A DNA stretch of 6,817 nt from positions 18,478 through 25,294 of the forward strand of contig DEGE01000024.1 in NCBI GenBank assembly GCA_002351365.1, written 5' to 3'. This document shows, piece by piece, positions 4,893 to 6,817 of this stretch; position 1 is the first letter of the stretch; each line of letters begins with the position of its first letter. Under the pieces are notes generated by a model. The model was given only the letters and a program-made list of their open reading frames with translations, was not told the DNA's origin and did not search any database. The stretch is from Candidatus Saccharibacteria bacterium UBA2834 (GTDB lineage: Bacteria; Patescibacteriota; Saccharimonadia; Saccharimonadales; Saccharimonadaceae). A program made the translations under genes and the position numbers.

Positions 4893-6647
4893 TTATAGAT
4901 TTTTGATGTAGTTTGCCAAATCGGCTAGCTTAATTGTTTCTTCTTTATCGCGCAACCGAACGCTAATCTGCTCCGCCTCCGCGTCTTTTGGCCCAACAAT
5001 TAAGACGCATGGAATCTTCATCTTGGTTGCCTCTCGAATCTTCTTGCCAAGACTCTCATTACGATCATCAACCGTATAGCGCACCTTGTTATGCTCAATT
5101 GGCTCAGATAACTCCATACCATCAAGTACTTCGCGAATCTTCAAGACATAATCATTTACCGCATCATTAATCGTTAAGATACGAATCTGTTCCGGCGCAC
5201 ACCAGAACGGGAACCAACCCGCCGTGTGTTCAATGAACACACTCATAAAGCGCTCAATCGAACCAATCAAAGCACAGTGGATCATAATCGGCGTCTTTTT
5301 CGTGCCATCTTCAGCGGTATATTCCAAGCCAAAGCGCGTTGGCATTGCATAATCTAATTGCACAGTGGCAAGCTGCCATTCACGCCCAAGCGCATCAACC
5401 GCCATAAAGTCCATTTTTGGACCATACATTGCCGCTTCGCCTTCACCAATGAAATAATCCATCTGGAATTTTTCGGCCATTTCCTTAATTGAATTTTGCG
5501 CCTTTTCCCACATTTCCGGCGTGCCAATATAGCCATCACCGTCATCGCGGAATGACAAGCGCAATTTCAATTTCATATCAACCTTGGCATACAAATCTTT
5601 CGCCGATTCAATTAATTCGCCAAAGATATCGCCAACTTGCTCTTCTGTACAAAATACGTGTGAATCATCCTGCGTAATAGCACGCACGCGACTAAGGCCG
5701 CCTAGTTCACCCTTACGCTCATCGCGATATACCATCGTCGTTTCGAGGAACTTAACCGGCAACTCTTTATATGAGCGTGGCACACTCGCGAAAATCTGGC
5801 TATGGTGCGGGCAGTTTACTGGTTTCAAAGCCAATTCATCGCCACTTTCCGAGCTAGTAAAGCGTAACATTTCTGGGAACTTCTCGAAGTGACCAGAAGT
5901 CTTGTAAAGATCAATACTCGCAATATGCGGAATGCAGACTTTTTGATAACCGCAGCGCTCACGATAACTATTTGCAAATGCACCCAACATATCGCGGAGC
6001 ACGGTACCACGAGGCGTAAAGAGCGGAAGACCAGCACCAACCAAGTCGGAGAAGCAGAACAAACCCAACTCTTTACCGAGTTTACGATGGTCACGCTTCT
6101 TCGCCTCTTCCTGTTGCTTTAGATATTCGTCAAGCTCTTCTTGTTTTTCGAAAGCTAAGCCGTAAATACGAGTCAACATTTGACGTTTCTCGTCGCCGCG
6201 CCAATACGCGCCAGCAACTTTCTCGAGCTTGAAGACGCCGACTTCGCCAGTGTTTTCGACGTGTGGACCTTTACATAGATCTTCGAAATCACCCAAAGTA
6301 TAGAAGGAAATTACCTCATCTTCCGGCAAATCCTCAATCAATTCAACCTTATAATCTTGCCCATTCTCTTTCGCCCAGGCCAAAGCCTCCGCGCGTGGCT
6401 TCTCACTACGCGTAATCGGTAATTTCTGCGCAATAATCTTGCGCATCTCTTTTTCGATTTTCTTTAAATCACTTTCGGATACCTTAATATCGCCGAAATC
6501 TACATCATAATAGAAACCGTTATCAATTGCCGGGCCAACGCCAAATTTGACTGTTGTTGTGGTGCCAGCATAAATATGTTTAATCGCCGCGGCCATTATA
6601 TGGCTCAGTGAGTGGCGCATTTTTTCTAGATATAACTGATCTGACAT
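4893..6647 (-). CDS. thrS: Threonine--tRNA ligase (class II), no TGS domain
   Basis: Charges tRNA(Thr) with threonine in the cytoplasm (EC 6.1.1.3). The product has 584 residues. The editing (SAD) domain comes first, with HSLSH (H12, H16) and CKGPH (C125, H129), the four residues that clear Ser-tRNA(Thr). The class II core follows: NCPHH with zinc ligand C279, motif 2 around YRDE (307-310) and LSRVR (318-322), TQDDSH with zinc ligand H330, IHCALIGSIERF with zinc ligand H457 and motif 3 R466. The anticodon-binding domain (about 485-584) includes VDDRNESLGKKIR. All three zinc ligands are present. The usual N-terminal TGS domain (about 60 residues in the 642-residue E. coli enzyme) is missing: the protein starts 11 residues before the first editing histidine, and the upstream DNA holds a promoter and hairpin, not a lost domain. 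Start: GTG at 6650 and ATG at 6647 are adjacent; AAAGGG lies 5 bases before the ATG, which is preferred. TAA stop followed 2 bases later by a terminator. Confidence 0.97.
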   Translation of the reverse strand: MSDQLYLEKMRHSLSHIMAAAIKHIYAGTTTTVKFGVGPAIDNGFYYDVDFGDIKVSESDLKKIEKEMRKIIAQKLPITRSEKPRAEALAWAKENGQDYKVELIEDLPEDEVISFYTLGDFEDLCKGPHVENTGEVGVFKLEKVAGAYWRGDEKRQMLTRIYGLAFEKQEELDEYLKQQEEAKKRDHRKLGKELGLFCFSDLVGAGLPLFTPRGTVLRDMLGAFANSYRERCGYQKVCIPHIASIDLYKTSGHFEKFPEMLRFTSSESGDELALKPVNCPHHSQIFASVPRSYKELPVKFLETTMVYRDERKGELGGLSRVRAITQDDSHVFCTEEQVGDIFGELIESAKDLYAKVDMKLKLRLSFRDDGDGYIGTPEMWEKAQNSIKEMAEKFQMDYFIGEGEAAMYGPKMDFMAVDALGREWQLATVQLDYAMPTRFGLEYTAEDGTKKTPIMIHCALIGSIERFMSVFIEHTAGWFPFWCAPEQIRILTINDAVNDYVLKIREVLDGMELSEPIEHNKVRYTVDDRNESLGKKIREATKMKIPCVLIVGPKDAEAEQISVRLRDKEETIKLADLANYIKNL

Positions 6648-6681
6648 CACTGCCCTTTCTTTTTATTTATTGATATCTGTT

Positions 6682-6690
6682 ATTTTACCA
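6682..6690 (-). promoter_or_regulatory. Extended -10 promoter of thrS
   Basis: The minus strand reads TGGTAAAAT: a TAAAAT -10 (6682-6687) with the TGn extension (6688-6690). No clear -35 is present 16-18 bases upstream. The predicted start near 6675 leaves a leader of about 28 bases, too short for a T-box or other aminoacyl-tRNA sensor. Confidence 0.5.
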
Positions 6691-6711
6691 TATTTTTTAC
6701 TTTTCGCCATT

Positions 6712-6738
6712 AAAAACCCGCCGGCGCGAACCGACGGG
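6712..6738 (-). terminator. Hairpin with U tract upstream of thrS, parent transcript unclear
   Basis: On the minus strand CCCGUCGG (6731-6738) pairs with CCGGCGGG (6717-6724) around a 6-base loop, with one G-U pair. Five U follow (6712-6716). It has the form of a Rho-independent terminator reading leftward. A competing pairing is possible between 6713-6719 and 6743-6749 (AAAACCC with GGGTTTT). The RNA it would end must begin near or beyond the right edge. Confidence 0.7.
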
Positions 6739-6783
6739 TGCAGGGTTTTGTCAATCGTTTCTCGACGGCAATCTCTATTCTAC

Positions 6784-6812
6784 TTGAAAAAATCAGCAAA
6801 ATGTGCTATAAT
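6784..6812 (+). promoter_or_regulatory. Near-consensus plus-strand promoter reading out of the window
   Basis: TTGAAA (6784-6789), a 17-base spacer and a perfect TATAAT (6807-6812), with the extended TGC element at 6804-6806. It is the best promoter match in the window and points right, so a plus-strand gene divergent from thrS probably starts just beyond 6817. No part of that gene is visible. Confidence 0.65.
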
Positions 6813-6817
6813 AAAGG

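Noticed and set aside
5354..6122. Short open frames on both strands inside thrS
   Set aside because: The thrS frame is continuous and matches the family throughout, so these are shadow frames.
6712..6750. tRNA T-arm-like sequence (GGTTCGCGCC on the minus strand)
   Set aside because: No acceptor stem, anticodon arm or conserved T-loop could be assembled around it; it is the loop of a terminator hairpin.

Overview
The window holds five complete protein genes and the 5' part of a sixth, all on the minus strand. From right to left these are a threonyl-tRNA synthetase, a membrane-anchored surface protein of unknown family, a small single-pass membrane protein of unknown family, a UvrD/PcrA-type DNA helicase, a soluble helical orphan, and a second soluble orphan that runs off the left edge. 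No tRNA, rRNA, CRISPR array, transposase or prophage gene was seen.

Organism: small genes in tight but separately punctuated units, a threonyl-tRNA synthetase without its N-terminal TGS domain, a UvrD/PcrA helicase without the usual C-terminal Tudor-like region and four unrecognised proteins suggest a genome-reduced bacterium, most plausibly Patescibacteria/CPR of the Saccharibacteria (TM7) kind. UGA is used as a stop (end of the gene at 3397) and Trp is TGG, which argues against the UGA=Gly lineages Gracilibacteria and Absconditabacteria. The assignment is inference; no marker phylogeny could be run.

Layout: nearly every gene looks like its own transcription unit. After each of the five complete stop codons there is a GC-rich hairpin followed by a U tract (670-707, 1288-1317, 3361-3388, 3992-4020, 4864-4890), and near each start there is a sigma70-like promoter, often with an extended TGn -10 element. 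Promoters are packed against or inside the terminator of the preceding gene. Two terminators, on either side of the surface-protein gene, share an identical 27-bp sequence. At the right edge a near-consensus plus-strand promoter points out of the window, suggesting a divergent gene next to thrS. A minus-strand terminator hairpin of unclear parentage lies between the two.

Functionally the genes do not form a pathway: one serves translation (thrS), one DNA repair/replication (uvrD), two are probably envelope proteins, and two are soluble orphans. I did not find a convincing new multi-gene system. The more interesting points are the calcium-loop-like acidic tail on the helicase, the promoter lying upstream of the terminator between uvrD and the next gene, a possible leaderless uvrD transcript, and the duplicated terminator around the surface-protein gene.
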